Origin: JBNPEO01 sp050490315
GTDB taxonomy: Bacteria > Actinomycetota > Actinomycetes > Actinomycetales > Micrococcaceae
Direction: 5' to 3'
DNA length: 64,000 nucleotides
NCBI RefSeq assembly: GCF_050490315.1
Contig: NZ_JBNPEO010000002.1
Span: forward strand, 62,001 to 126,000
Shown: piece after piece, positions 26,601 through 34,659 of the stretch
Layout: every line of letters starts with the position of its first letter
How positions within the stretch are numbered: position 1 is the stretch's first letter
The notes under the pieces: model-generated
Databases searched by the model: none
The model's input: only the letters and a program-made list of their open reading frames with translations
What the model was told of the DNA's origin: nothing
Translations under genes and position numbers: made by a program

Positions 26601-26964
26601 CTGCAATGTTGGCACCGATGAGTTCAACGTTGTACTTGGCCAGTACACCGTTTTTGTCCAAAGCAATGGCGGTGTTCAGTGCCGTCTGTCCACCCAAGGT
26701 GGGCAATACGGCGTCGGGCCGTTCCTTGGCAATAATCTTCTCAACCACTTCGGGGGTGATCGGTTCCACGTATGTGGCATCGGCAAACTCGGGGTCCGTC
26801 ATAATCGTGGCCGGGTTGGAGTTGACCAGAATAACTCGCAGCCCTTCCTCTTTGAGGACGCGCAGGGCCTGGGTGCCGGAATAGTCAAACTCTGCAGCTT
26901 GGCCAATAACAATGGGTCCGGAGCCAATAACAAGGACGCTTTTGAGATCTGTACGCTTGGGCAT
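23665..26964 (-). CDS. carB: Carbamoyl-phosphate synthase large chain
   Basis: Makes carbamoyl phosphate from bicarbonate, ATP and ammonia channelled from CarA, for both pyrimidines and arginine. 1099 residues: two ATP-grasp halves (SVLVIGSGPIVIGQAAEFDY at the start, its repeat SVIILGSGPNRIGQGIEFDY near 555) and a C-terminal methylglyoxal-synthase-like allosteric domain from about 950. The ATG overlaps the carA stop (TAATG). Full family length and no disruption. Confidence 0.98.
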   Translation of the reverse strand: MPKRTDLKSVLVIGSGPIVIGQAAEFDYSGTQALRVLKEEGLRVILVNSNPATIMTDPEFADATYVEPITPEVVEKIIAKERPDAVLPTLGGQTALNTAIALDKNGVLAKYNVELIGANIAAIELGEDREKFKGVVERCGAESARSHIIHTIDEAIKAAEDLGYPMVVRPSFTMGGLGSGLAYDEKDLRRIVGQGLQYSPTSEVLLEESILGWKEYELEMMRDKNDNVVVVCSIENFDPVGVHTGDSITVAPALTLTDREYQRLRDIAIAVIREVGVDTGGCNIQFAIEPSTGRVVVIEMNPRVSRSSALASKATGFAIAKIATKLSLGYTLDEIPNDITQKTPASFEPTLDYVVVKVPRFAFEKFPAADDTLTTTMKSVGEAMAMGRNFTEALQKALRSLEQKGASLDFTPVPEWEVAELIEKAKRPTTERLSQVQRALLGGASVEDLYAATKIDPWYLDQLQLLNEISVEIRQAGSLNAEMLQKAKRHGFSDEQIGALTHNAEAVVRGVRQALGIRPVYKTVDTCAAEFAAYTPYHYSSYDEEDEVALHAKPSVIILGSGPNRIGQGIEFDYSCVHASMALRKAGYETVMVNCNPETVSTDYDVSTRLYFEPLTLEDVLEVIAAEERTGGVMGVFVQLGGQTPLKLAQQLADAGVPILGTSPEAIDLAEHRGAFSRVLDQAGLVSPKNGTAVSFEDSKKIADEIGYPVLVRPSYVLGGRGMEIVYDEANLSRYIANATEITPDHPVLIDRFLEDAVEIDVDALFDGTDMYLGGIMEHIEEAGIHSGDSACVLPPITLGNNVIERVRVATRAIAEGVGVRGLINIQFALASDVLYVLEANPRASRTVPFVSKATGVQMAKAAALIGTGVTIHQLRTAYKMLPETGDGSTLPLDAPVAVKEAVLPFSRFRTPEGTVVDSLLGPEMRSTGEVMGIDKHFDTAFAKSQAAANNALPTEGKVFVSVANRDKRAVIMGVKRLSDLGFEIVSTGGTADVLRRNGIQASTVRKVAEGSSADGEGTIEDLIIAGEIDMVFNTPSGGEARSDGYALRAAATSIGIPCITTVAEFNAAVQAIEAVRSYEWSVTSLQEHAAALKASSGV

Positions 26965-28148
26965 TACTTGGAGTCCTTCTGCTTGCTGGAAGCCATCAGA
27001 TCGATGAAACGGTCAAAAAGGTAAGCGGCATCGTGCGGGCCGGCCGCGGCTTCGGGGTGATACTGAACTGAAAACGCCGGGATATCCAAGCAAGCAAGCC
27101 CTTCAACCACGTCGTCATTGAGGCTGACGTGGGAAACTTCAACCCGGCCGTAACGCGACTCTGGAGCCGTTGTGGCACCCTTCATCGGGGCATCTACGGC
27201 GAAGCCGTGGTTCTGCGAAGTGATCTCCACTTTGCCGGTCTTCCGGTCAAGAACGGGCTGGTTGATTCCACGGTGGCCGTACCGCAGTTTGTAAGTGCCG
27301 AATCCTAGAGCACGGCCTAAGATCTGGTTTCCAAAGCAAATACCGAAGTACGGAACTTTGGCGTCCAAGACAGAGCGGAGCAGGGAAACCTGCTGGTCTG
27401 CCGTGGCAGGATCGCCAGGGCCGTTTGACATAAAGAAGCCATCCGGGTTCACTGCCTGAACGTCTTCAAGTGTGGAGGTAGCAGGCAGAACATGTACCCG
27501 CACGCCACGCTCAGCAAAACGGACGGGCGTCATGGCTTTGATACCGAGGTCAATCGCAGCGATGGTGTAGGCGGGCTCGCCTTCCCAGCCGTAATCTGCG
27601 GGCTCTACGACGTAGGCCTCATCAACTGAAACTTCCTCGGCCAGCCGTGCACCTTCCATAGGTGCACTGGCCTTCACCTGCGCCAGCAGTTCAGCCTCAG
27701 AGGCTTGGGCAGCTGCACCAGAGAAGATGCCGGCGCGCATGCTTTTGTGTTCACGCAAGTGGCGGGTGATGGCACGAGTGTCTACGCTCTGGATGCCAAC
27801 AATGCCCTGCTCCACCAGCTCTTCGTCAAGGGAACGCTCGGAGCGCCAGTTCGACGGGCGGCGTGCAGCGTCACGCACCACATAACCAGCCACCCAAATA
27901 CGCCGAGATTCAGCGTCTTCTTTATTAACGCCCGTGTTTCCAATGTGCGGTGCCGTCTGGACAACGATCTGGCGCGCATAAGAAGGATCGGTGATGGTTT
28001 CTTGGTAACCCGTCATGCCGGTGGCAAAAACAGCCTCTCCCAGACTGGTCCCAACCGCGCCGTAACTGCGCCCCTTGAAAATTCGGCCGTCTTCGAGAAC
28101 CAGCACCGCAGGGGTATCTGTTGCTGCTCGGGTGGAATCTGTAGTCAC
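26964..28148 (-). CDS. carA: Carbamoyl-phosphate synthase small chain
   Basis: Glutamine amidotransferase subunit supplying ammonia to CarB. The C-terminal class I GATase domain has nucleophile Cys near 270 (FGICFGNQILG) and the His-Glu pair in VQYHPEAAAG. I prefer the GTG at 28148: its N-terminus leads straight into AVLVLEDGRIF and AAGAGGGA precedes it. An ATG at 28199, also with a GGAG site, would add 17 residues and overlap the upstream gene by 23 bp; I cannot exclude it. Part of the pyr operon. Confidence 0.96.
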   Translation of the reverse strand: MTTDSTRAATDTPAVLVLEDGRIFKGRSYGAVGTSLGEAVFATGMTGYQETITDPSYARQIVVQTAPHIGNTGVNKEDAESRRIWVAGYVVRDAARRPSNWRSERSLDEELVEQGIVGIQSVDTRAITRHLREHKSMRAGIFSGAAAQASEAELLAQVKASAPMEGARLAEEVSVDEAYVVEPADYGWEGEPAYTIAAIDLGIKAMTPVRFAERGVRVHVLPATSTLEDVQAVNPDGFFMSNGPGDPATADQQVSLLRSVLDAKVPYFGICFGNQILGRALGFGTYKLRYGHRGINQPVLDRKTGKVEITSQNHGFAVDAPMKGATTAPESRYGRVEVSHVSLNDDVVEGLACLDIPAFSVQYHPEAAAGPHDAAYLFDRFIDLMASSKQKDSK

Positions 28149-28176
28149 TGTTCCCTCTTGTTCACTGTGTGTTGCT

Positions 28177-28710
28177 TCAATTTCCACGGCTGACCTCATC
28201 TGAGTTCTCCGCGGGAAGAATATTGTTTGGAATCAAAGTGGCGATCGCGTCAAGGACTTGTTCGCGCTGTTGCACCACACGAACCCGGAAGCCCGTGTCC
28301 ACTTCCTTGTCTCCGAGCCACCATGAAATCACCGTTAGCCCGTTATTAGCCACGAACTTTCCGGCCATCCCAGACTCGGTGCGGACTCCGGTGAGTTTGG
28401 TGCTGCTGATATAAATGGCCGAGGCACCGGCACGGTCAATCACGATCCCACCCGGGTACACGTGTAGTTCACCGAGGGTGCGAATACCCAGCGAATGAAC
28501 GGCGATTCGGTCCAGCCAGTCCCCCGCACTGGTGGTGGCCACGTACTGACCAGCAACGCTCAATGATGCATCACCGAGGTGTTCTGGTAGGGGTTCCAAA
28601 GCTTGGACGTCGGACTGGCGTTTGAGGCGGTTCCGCCACCCCACACCGAGCAATGCGATAACTGCCAGGGCTACCAGCAGCATGACTATGCCGGGGATAA
28701 TTTTGTCCAC
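28177..28710 (-). CDS. PH-like membrane protein of the pyr operon (function unknown)
   Basis: 177 residues with one N-terminal membrane segment at about 6-26 (IPGIVMLLVALAVIALLGVG) and a cytoplasmic domain of beta-rich character resembling the bacterial PH-like fold (YVATTSAGDWLDRIAVHSLG). The GTG start overlaps the pyrC stop (TAGTG), so it is translated with the pathway. A membrane protein gene at this position between pyrC and carA is known in other actinobacteria such as mycobacteria, but its role is not established. No catalytic motif is visible. Confidence 0.8.
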   Translation of the reverse strand: MDKIIPGIVMLLVALAVIALLGVGWRNRLKRQSDVQALEPLPEHLGDASLSVAGQYVATTSAGDWLDRIAVHSLGIRTLGELHVYPGGIVIDRAGASAIYISSTKLTGVRTESGMAGKFVANNGLTVISWWLGDKEVDTGFRVRVVQQREQVLDAIATLIPNNILPAENSDEVSRGN

Positions 28711-30050
28711 TAGTTCACCGAACTTTCGGCACCAGTAACACGGTACGGCGTGTTGAGTTTGCCGTTCAGCACGGTTGGATGGCCTCGGAAGAACGTTGCC
28801 TGAACCGCACCGGGAAGTTCCCGGCCTGCGAAAGGTGAGTTGCGGCCCATAGTGGCCATCTTATTAGGGTCTACGGTCCAGCGGGCAGCCGGGTCCACCA
28901 AAATGACGTTTGCCGGTTCGCCAACCTCAAGCGGTCGGCCCTGATCCGGGAGGCGTCCGATGGCTGCCGGGGCCGTGGACGTCACACGAGCGAAGTCCGC
29001 CCAACTCATCAAACCAGTTTCAATCATGGTGGCCTGGACTACCGAAAGCGCCGTTTCCAGACCAGTCATACCCATGGCTGCCTGGGCCCATTCACAGTCT
29101 TTGTGCTCGCTGGGGTGCGGGGCGTGGTCTGTCCCAATCACGTCAATGGTGCCGTCTGCCAGGGCCGCACGCAATGCGTGGACGTCTGTTTCGGTTCGCA
29201 GCGGCGGGTTCACTTTGTACACCGGGTTGTAGCTACGTACTAATTCATCGGTGAGTAGCAAGTGGTGCGGAGTGACTTCCGCTGTGACGTTGATGCCGCG
29301 CTGCTTGGCCCAGCGAATGATTTCTACCGAACCTGCTGTTGAAACGTGGCACACGTGCAATCGAGAATCAACGTGTTGGGCCAGCAGGACATCCCGAGCA
29401 ATGATGGATTCTTCGGCGACGGCCGGCCAGCCGGTTAAGCCGAGTACCGAAGACACAATACCTTCGTTCATTTGCGCCCCAGCGGTTAGCCGAGGTTCTT
29501 GGGCGTGCTGGGCAATAACGCCGTCGAACGCTTTCACGTACTCCAGCGCCCGGCGCATCAGGACCGGATCGTGGACGCATATACCGTCGTCTGAAAACAT
29601 CCGCACTTGAGCACGCGAATCGGCCATGGCACCAAGCTCGGCCAACTGCTCGCCGGCCAGTCCCACTGTGACAGCACCTACTGGACGAACGTCCACCCAA
29701 CCGGCGGCGATGCCGAGGCTGTGAACCTGCTCAACAACACCCGCGGTGTCAGCAACAGGGTTGCTGTTGGCCATCGCGTGGACAGCCGTGTAACCGCCCA
29801 GCGCGGCTGCTTGAGTACCGGTCTCTACTGTCTCGGCGTCTTCGCGCCCTGGTTCACGCAAGTGAGTGTGAACATCCACCATGCCCGGAAGGGCTACCAG
29901 CCCGGCTGCGTCAATGACCGTGGCATTTTGCGCATCGGCATGGTTGGAGGCGTCATCGCCGATTGCTGCGATAACGCCACCGGAGATAAGTAGGTCAGCT
30001 GTGCGTTCGCCAAGAATCGAGGCGCCTTTGATCAAATAGCTCGTGGTCAT
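28710..30050 (-). CDS. pyrC: Dihydroorotase (type I)
   Basis: Cyclises carbamoyl aspartate to dihydroorotate. 446 residues with the metal-binding DVHTHLREPG near 60-69 and the second signature IGTDHAPH near 313. The long form with the HxH-LREPG motif is the type found with an active PyrB. The ATG overlaps the pyrB stop (TAATG). Third gene of the pyr operon. Confidence 0.97.
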   Translation of the reverse strand: MTTSYLIKGASILGERTADLLISGGVIAAIGDDASNHADAQNATVIDAAGLVALPGMVDVHTHLREPGREDAETVETGTQAAALGGYTAVHAMANSNPVADTAGVVEQVHSLGIAAGWVDVRPVGAVTVGLAGEQLAELGAMADSRAQVRMFSDDGICVHDPVLMRRALEYVKAFDGVIAQHAQEPRLTAGAQMNEGIVSSVLGLTGWPAVAEESIIARDVLLAQHVDSRLHVCHVSTAGSVEIIRWAKQRGINVTAEVTPHHLLLTDELVRSYNPVYKVNPPLRTETDVHALRAALADGTIDVIGTDHAPHPSEHKDCEWAQAAMGMTGLETALSVVQATMIETGLMSWADFARVTSTAPAAIGRLPDQGRPLEVGEPANVILVDPAARWTVDPNKMATMGRNSPFAGRELPGAVQATFFRGHPTVLNGKLNTPYRVTGAESSVN

Positions 30051-31063
30051 TACTGGCTCGCTTTCGCTGAAGAAGATAGGGCGCTTGCGTCCGTCGTGTG
30101 CTGAAGACCGCCTGACATCAAGAGGTACAGGCTAGCCATCCGAACCGAAACGCCGTTGCGTACCTGGTCCAGGACTGTAGAACGCGGGGAATCTGCAGCG
30201 GCTGAAGAAATCTCCAGCCCGCGGTTCATGGGCCCCGGGTGCATGATGATGGTGTCTTTGAGACCGAGTGTGTCCAGTGCGTGCAAACGTGAATCGTCGA
30301 ATCCCCAGCGCCGCGAATATTCACGGACCGATGGGAAGAATGAGGCATTCATTCGCTCGCCTTGAACCCGAAGCATCATCATCGCGTCGATACCACCTTC
30401 GATGACTGCGTCGAGGTCGTAGCTGACCGCGCACGGCCAAGATTCGACGCCGATAGGCAGGAGAGTGGGCGGGGCCACCAAGGTTACGTGCGCTCCGAGC
30501 GTGTGAAGTAGCCACACATTCGATCGGGCCACGCGTGAGTGCAAGACGTCCCCAGCGATAGCCACCCGCATACCGGCAAGGTCCGCGCCGATGGATGCTT
30601 TTCCGGAAAGCTTGCTCCAGTGCCTGCGCATGGTAAATGCGTCTAAGAGGGCTTGGGTTGGGTGCTCGTGTGTGCCGTCGCCAGCATTGATAACAGCGGC
30701 GTCAATCCAGTCAGTATTGGCGAGCCGTTGCGGCGCCCCGGATGCCCAGTGCCTAATCACTACGGCATCTGCGCCAATGGCGGCCAGAGTCTGCGCCGTG
30801 TCCTTGAGTGATTCGCCCTTGGAGACTGAGGAGCCCTTGGCTGAAAAATTGATAACGTCCGCTGAGAGTCGCTTGGCTGCAGCTTCGAAGGAGATTCGGG
30901 TCCGGGTTGAGTCCTCGAAAAAGAGGTTCACTACGGTTCGGCCTCGAAGTGCTGGAAGCTTTTTGACTTCCCGTTCGCCAACGTGAGCCATTTCTTCGGC
31001 GGTGTCCAAAATTCGAACAGCGTTTTCTAGGCTCAGGTCTTGAGTTGAGAGTAGGTGCTTCAC
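30050..31063 (-). CDS. pyrB: Aspartate carbamoyltransferase catalytic subunit
   Basis: Joins carbamoyl phosphate and aspartate. 337 residues with the carbamoyl-phosphate loop FFEDSTRTRISFE near 48-60, HPTQALLDAF, and MHPGPMNRGLE near the C-terminus. The GTG start overlaps the pyrR stop by 4 bp (GTGA). No pyrI regulatory subunit is present, as usual in this phylum. Confidence 0.97.
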   Translation of the reverse strand: MKHLLSTQDLSLENAVRILDTAEEMAHVGEREVKKLPALRGRTVVNLFFEDSTRTRISFEAAAKRLSADVINFSAKGSSVSKGESLKDTAQTLAAIGADAVVIRHWASGAPQRLANTDWIDAAVINAGDGTHEHPTQALLDAFTMRRHWSKLSGKASIGADLAGMRVAIAGDVLHSRVARSNVWLLHTLGAHVTLVAPPTLLPIGVESWPCAVSYDLDAVIEGGIDAMMMLRVQGERMNASFFPSVREYSRRWGFDDSRLHALDTLGLKDTIIMHPGPMNRGLEISSAAADSPRSTVLDQVRNGVSVRMASLYLLMSGGLQHTTDASALSSSAKASQ

Positions 31064-31635
31064 AGGCTGCCCTCGATAACAACCTCGTTGTTGCTGGGAC
31101 CATCGACTTCTTCGAGGTGGACCCGGACTTTTTCCTCACTTGAGGTGGGAAGGTTCTTACCTACGTGATCGGCGCGGATCGGTAGCTCCCGGTGACCACG
31201 GTCAACCAAAACAGCGAGGCGTACTGCCCGGGGGCGGCCAAGATCTACTAAGGCGTCTAGTGCTGCTCGGATGGTGCGTCCGGAATAGAGGACGTCATCT
31301 ACGAGGACCACTACTTTGCCGTCAATTCCGCTTTGTGGAAGTTGAGTTGGCAATGGAGGCCGTGTTGGCTGCCGGGCAAGATCATCCCGGAACATGGTGA
31401 CGTCCAATTGGCCGGTGATTGCTTCGGGATCAACACTAGGATCCGCCGCTGCAATTCTTGCGGCCAGACGCTGGGCTAGCGGATAACCACGGCGAGGGAT
31501 ACCCAACAGGACCAAGTCCTTAGGGCCCTTGTTAGCCTCGAGAATTTCATGGGCGATACGGGTGAGCGCTCGGTCAATATCCGCCTGGTTTAATACAACC
31601 CGTTGCGGATGCTGCCCTTCGTTGACATTTGTCAC
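31060..31635 (-). CDS. pyrR: Bifunctional pyr operon regulator / uracil phosphoribosyltransferase
   Basis: PyrR senses UMP and binds pyr mRNA; many members also have uracil phosphoribosyltransferase activity. 191 residues with the PRPP loop VLVDDVLYSGRT near 114-125. The GTG at 31635 follows GGGGAGA. The leader just upstream carries the PyrR RNA recognition sequence, placed so that binding would lie against the ribosome site. First gene of the operon. Confidence 0.96.
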   Translation of the reverse strand: MTNVNEGQHPQRVVLNQADIDRALTRIAHEILEANKGPKDLVLLGIPRRGYPLAQRLAARIAAADPSVDPEAITGQLDVTMFRDDLARQPTRPPLPTQLPQSGIDGKVVVLVDDVLYSGRTIRAALDALVDLGRPRAVRLAVLVDRGHRELPIRADHVGKNLPTSSEEKVRVHLEEVDGPSNNEVVIEGSL

Positions 31636-31654
31636 CGTTCGTTCTCCCCTTTCC

Positions 31655-31670
31655 CCGCCTCACAGGACGG
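31655..31670 (-). promoter_or_regulatory. PyrR-binding RNA element in the pyrR leader
   Basis: The minus-strand leader contains TCCTGTGAGG (31658-31667), matching the conserved UCCNGNGAGG core bound by PyrR, inside a small hairpin CCGTCC-TGTGA-GGCGG. It ends about 20 bases before the GTG start and next to the GGGGAGA ribosome site. This suits translational repression, as described for mycobacterial PyrR, rather than attenuation; no terminator follows it. Confidence 0.75.
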
Positions 31671-31751
31671 AATTAAAAAAGGATGATTGCGGTTCCCAAA
31701 CTATCACAATAGACACCTCGTATAGCTGTAGGAACTACTAGGCTGTGAGCC

Positions 31752-32918
31752 ATGAGTATGCAGCAACCGTGGAACAACCCGGGTACTACACGGCTTCAAC
31801 CCGTATGGACACAGCCCTTACCGGCGGCCGCCGAGAAGCCACTAAACGCTACCACTTTGATTCTTTCGATCGGTGGTGGTGTGCTTGCCTTTGCCAGCCT
31901 GGTCTTTGTTCTACCGTTTCTTCTGCGAAACACCGGGACCAGCGGCTTCTTCTATGGATTTCTAGCGTCACTAGTGCCGTTGGCCGTTGTTCTAGGGGCC
32001 GTGTATTTGATGGATCGTTGGGAGCCAGAACCCAAGCGGCTGCTAGTTTTTGCCCTGCTCTGGGGCGCCACAGTATCCATCGCCACCACCACTCTCATTC
32101 AGCCAACATTCATGGCCCTCTTTGGACCTCGTGGCGGTAGCAAAACCGAGTACCTCAACTTCCTAGCCACCGTTGAAGCGCCAGTGGTTGAAGAATTTTC
32201 AAAGTCTTTAGGTCTGCTCGTTCTAATCTTGGTGGCCCGTAAGTATTTTGACGGCCCGGTGGATGGTGTGGTTTTTGCGTTTACCATCGCGGCCGGCTTT
32301 GCCTTCACCGAGAACATCCTCTACTTCGGCCGCCAGTATGCCGAGTCAGCCACTGTTGGCCCAGACTTTTGGGTTTTGGTGTTTATGCGTGGCATTCTCT
32401 CGCCATTCGCCCATGCAATCTTCACTGGAACCACCGGCCTCTTAATGGGCCTAGCGGCACGCCAGTGGAATACCGCTTTGTCTGTAGCCGCCTTTGTGGT
32501 GGGTTTGATCCCCGCCATGTTCTTGCATAACCGCTGGAATAGCATGGGCGAAGACTTTCTTTGGCTCTACCTTGTGGTCCAGTTCCCCATCTTTGTGGCT
32601 GCCGTTGTGGGATTCATTCTTCTGCGAGTCCACGAATCAAAACTTACCCGTAAGCGCCTGAGCGAGTACGCCGCCGCGGGCTGGTTTACCCCGCAAGAAG
32701 TTCAAATGTTGGCCACGGGAGCCGGTCGCAAGGCAGCCCGCCGTTGGTCCCAAAGTGTGGGACGTTACGAGCCCATGAAGGCCTTTATTCGAGCCGCGAC
32801 TTCCCTCGCGTTCACCCGCCAGCGTATGTACAGCGGGCGGAGTATCAACGACCACCAGCGTGATGAGCAGCGGCTCTTGGAGCAGATCACGGTGCTGCGC
32901 GCCGCCGTCGTGAATTAG
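31752..32918 (+). CDS. PrsW family intramembrane metalloprotease
   Basis: Multi-pass membrane protein of 388 residues. The conserved glutamate motif EEFSK lies near 145 (APVVEEFSKSLG), followed by the FAFTIAAGFAFTENILYF and ARAIFT-like His segments of the PrsW/CAAX-like family (AHAIFTGTTG). B. subtilis PrsW cleaves an anti-sigma factor; the substrate here is unknown. The N-terminus is Pro/Gln-rich and cytoplasmic. It is divergent from pyrR and ends at a strong terminator shared with nusB. Confidence 0.87.
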   Translation: MSMQQPWNNPGTTRLQPVWTQPLPAAAEKPLNATTLILSIGGGVLAFASLVFVLPFLLRNTGTSGFFYGFLASLVPLAVVLGAVYLMDRWEPEPKRLLVFALLWGATVSIATTTLIQPTFMALFGPRGGSKTEYLNFLATVEAPVVEEFSKSLGLLVLILVARKYFDGPVDGVVFAFTIAAGFAFTENILYFGRQYAESATVGPDFWVLVFMRGILSPFAHAIFTGTTGLLMGLAARQWNTALSVAAFVVGLIPAMFLHNRWNSMGEDFLWLYLVVQFPIFVAAVVGFILLRVHESKLTRKRLSEYAAAGWFTPQEVQMLATGAGRKAARRWSQSVGRYEPMKAFIRAATSLAFTRQRMYSGRSINDHQRDEQRLLEQITVLRAAVVN

Positions 32919-32971
32919 TTCCAGACCGAATTAGTTCCTCTACGAATTGGTGAGTGAGCACTAGCGCTTAA

Positions 32972-33009
32972 CTAAAAAGTGGCGGACCCTGAGGTCCGCC
33001 ACTTTTTAG
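32972..33009. terminator. Bidirectional terminator between prsW-like gene and nusB
   Basis: A perfect 17 bp inverted repeat (CTAAAAAGTGGCGGACC and complement) with a CTGA loop. The outer A/T pairs give a T run on either strand, so it can end both converging transcripts. Confidence 0.93.
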
Positions 33010-33028
33010 TTACTGATGACTTAGTTGT

Positions 33029-33439
33029 CTAAGCGAGCAAACTCGGTTTGAGCTGCTGCAAACGGCCCAAAAGGCCATTGATAAACGCAGGAGATTCATC
33101 GGTGGAGAGCGTTTTGGCCAAGGCCACTGCTTCGCTAACGGCCACGTTGTCCGGCACGTCATCGTTGTACAGAAGTTCCCAGGTGCCAATCCGCAAAAGG
33201 ATCCTGTCCACGTTCGGCATACGCTCGAGGGTCCAGCCCTGCGCGTACGTGGTCAAGAACTCATCAATCGTTTCCTGCATGGAAACTACGCCTTCTACGA
33301 TTTCCATCGTGTAAGGGTTAATGATCTGATCCGTCTTCTCACGACGGTCACGCATTACGTCAAACGCCGAAACCGAACGCTGCTCGGCTTCGAAGAGTAC
33401 ATCCAACGCCCGGTTACGGGCTTTACTGCGGGCACTCAC
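33029..33439 (-). CDS. nusB: Transcription antitermination factor NusB
   Basis: All-helical factor that, with S10, promotes antitermination on rRNA operons. 136 residues; ARSKARNRALDVLFEAEQRS at the start and LRIGTWELLY plus VAVSEAVALAK in the second half are typical. The GTG start overlaps the efp stop (TAGTG). Last gene of the aro-efp-nusB run and closed by the terminator at 32972-33009. Confidence 0.96.
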   Translation of the reverse strand: MSARSKARNRALDVLFEAEQRSVSAFDVMRDRREKTDQIINPYTMEIVEGVVSMQETIDEFLTTYAQGWTLERMPNVDRILLRIGTWELLYNDDVPDNVAVSEAVALAKTLSTDESPAFINGLLGRLQQLKPSLLA

Positions 33440-34002
33440 TATTCGCTGACTCGTCCCAGGTAAGAACCGTCACGGGTGTCAACCTTTACGCGTGTACCCT
33501 GCTCAACAAACAAGGGGACCTGGATTTCGTAGCCGGTCTCCACCGTTGCCGGCTTGGTGCCTGCCGAGGAGCGGTCGCCCTGAAGGCCCGGCTCGGTGTA
33601 GGTGATTTCCAAGGTAACGCTGGCAGGAAGTTCCAAGTACAAGGGAGCCCCGTCGTGCATAGCGATCACAACGCTCTGGTTCTCGAGCATAAAGTTAGCT
33701 GCGTCGCCAACAGTCTCCGCCGTAACGGTGAGCTGGTCGTAGTCCTGAACGTCCATAAAAACGTAGTCAGCACCATCCTGGTACAGGTAGGTGTAGTCAC
33801 GGCGGTCAACAGTTGCGGTCTCGATCTTGGCGCCAGCGTTGAACGTTTTGTCAACCACCTTGCCGGAGAGCACATTGCGCATCTTGGTGCGGACAAAAGC
33901 GCCACCCTTGCCAGGCTTAACGTGCTGGAATTCAATGACGTTCCAGAGATTCCCCTCAAGCTTGAGGACTGTACCGTTCTTGATGTCGTTGGTGCTTGCC
34001 AC
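33439..34002 (-). CDS. efp: Translation elongation factor P
   Basis: Relieves ribosome stalling at proline stretches. 187 residues with the three beta-barrel domains; the loop that carries the modified residue reads VKPGKGGAFVRTK near 29-41, with Lys at the tip. The C-terminal signature VDTRDGSYLGRV is complete. GTG start with GAGAG upstream. A TAGAAT hexamer in the 132 bp upstream gap may be part of its own promoter, but no good -35 box is seen. Confidence 0.97.
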   Translation of the reverse strand: MASTNDIKNGTVLKLEGNLWNVIEFQHVKPGKGGAFVRTKMRNVLSGKVVDKTFNAGAKIETATVDRRDYTYLYQDGADYVFMDVQDYDQLTVTAETVGDAANFMLENQSVVIAMHDGAPLYLELPASVTLEITYTEPGLQGDRSSAGTKPATVETGYEIQVPLFVEQGTRVKVDTRDGSYLGRVSE

Positions 34003-34134
34003 TGTGTCTCTCTCTGTTGACCGGCTGCTCAGTCGGGCGGACCCAGAGCCCGAGCGCCCGTGTTTATCAAAAATCCAAGAACTATTCTAGCTGGAATAAC
34101 AGCCAAGCGGGGACGAGCCCTCCCCAGTACCCGG

Positions 34135-34659
34135 TTAGGAAGCTTCATCCAGACTAATACGGGCCTGGTGAAGCGCAATGGTGGAGGAATAGATCAACGC
34201 AGCATCGGCAGAGACTGCAACGCGCAAATCCAGTGCCTTTTCGAAGCAATCCACGGCCCGGGCGTAGTCACCCAAGCCAAAATAGGTGTTCCCCAAGTGC
34301 TGGCGAATAAAGGCCTCTTGCTCTTGACCTTGGTACTCAGCGAGCAAATACTTCAACCGCTCCACTGAACGCTCAAACCGTCCCGAAGCATACAAAAGTT
34401 CGGCGTCTAGCAGCAATAAATCAAAGGACTCTGGTTCGTGGAAACGAGCCTCGGCCAAAATCTCCGCGGCCTCGGATATTTTTCCGCGGGTCATCAGAAC
34501 AAACACTTTGTCCGCTGGACGGTCTGACGCGGCTAACGCGCGATCACACATGTCTTGATCAACCACTTCAACCCGGCGGGTTAGCGGGTTAACTTTGATG
34601 CCCGGGAAACCTGACTCGGGCCATTCGGAAGTGCTGAGTTTTAAGGATTCAGAATCCAT
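34135..34659 (-). CDS. TPR-like protein between aroB and efp
   Basis: 174 residues. The second half has helical repeats of tetratricopeptide character: LLLLDAELLYASGRFERSV, then IRQHLGNTYFGLGDYARAVD with the conserved Gly/Ala/Tyr pattern. The first 60 residues show no known motif. The ATG overlaps the aroB stop (TAATG), so it is co-translated. No signal peptide. In many actinobacteria this position holds aroQ or pepP; neither is seen. A protein-binding role is inferred from the fold only. Confidence 0.75.
   Translation of the reverse strand: MDSESLKLSTSEWPESGFPGIKVNPLTRRVEVVDQDMCDRALAASDRPADKVFVLMTRGKISEAAEILAEARFHEPESFDLLLLDAELLYASGRFERSVERLKYLLAEYQGQEQEAFIRQHLGNTYFGLGDYARAVDCFEKALDLRVAVSADAALIYSSTIALHQARISLDEAS

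Noticed and set aside
28149..28199. Longer carA N-terminus from ATG 28199
   Set aside because: Kept only as an alternative: the extra 17 residues do not resemble the CarA N-terminus and would overlap the upstream gene by 23 bp, although a GGAG site is present.
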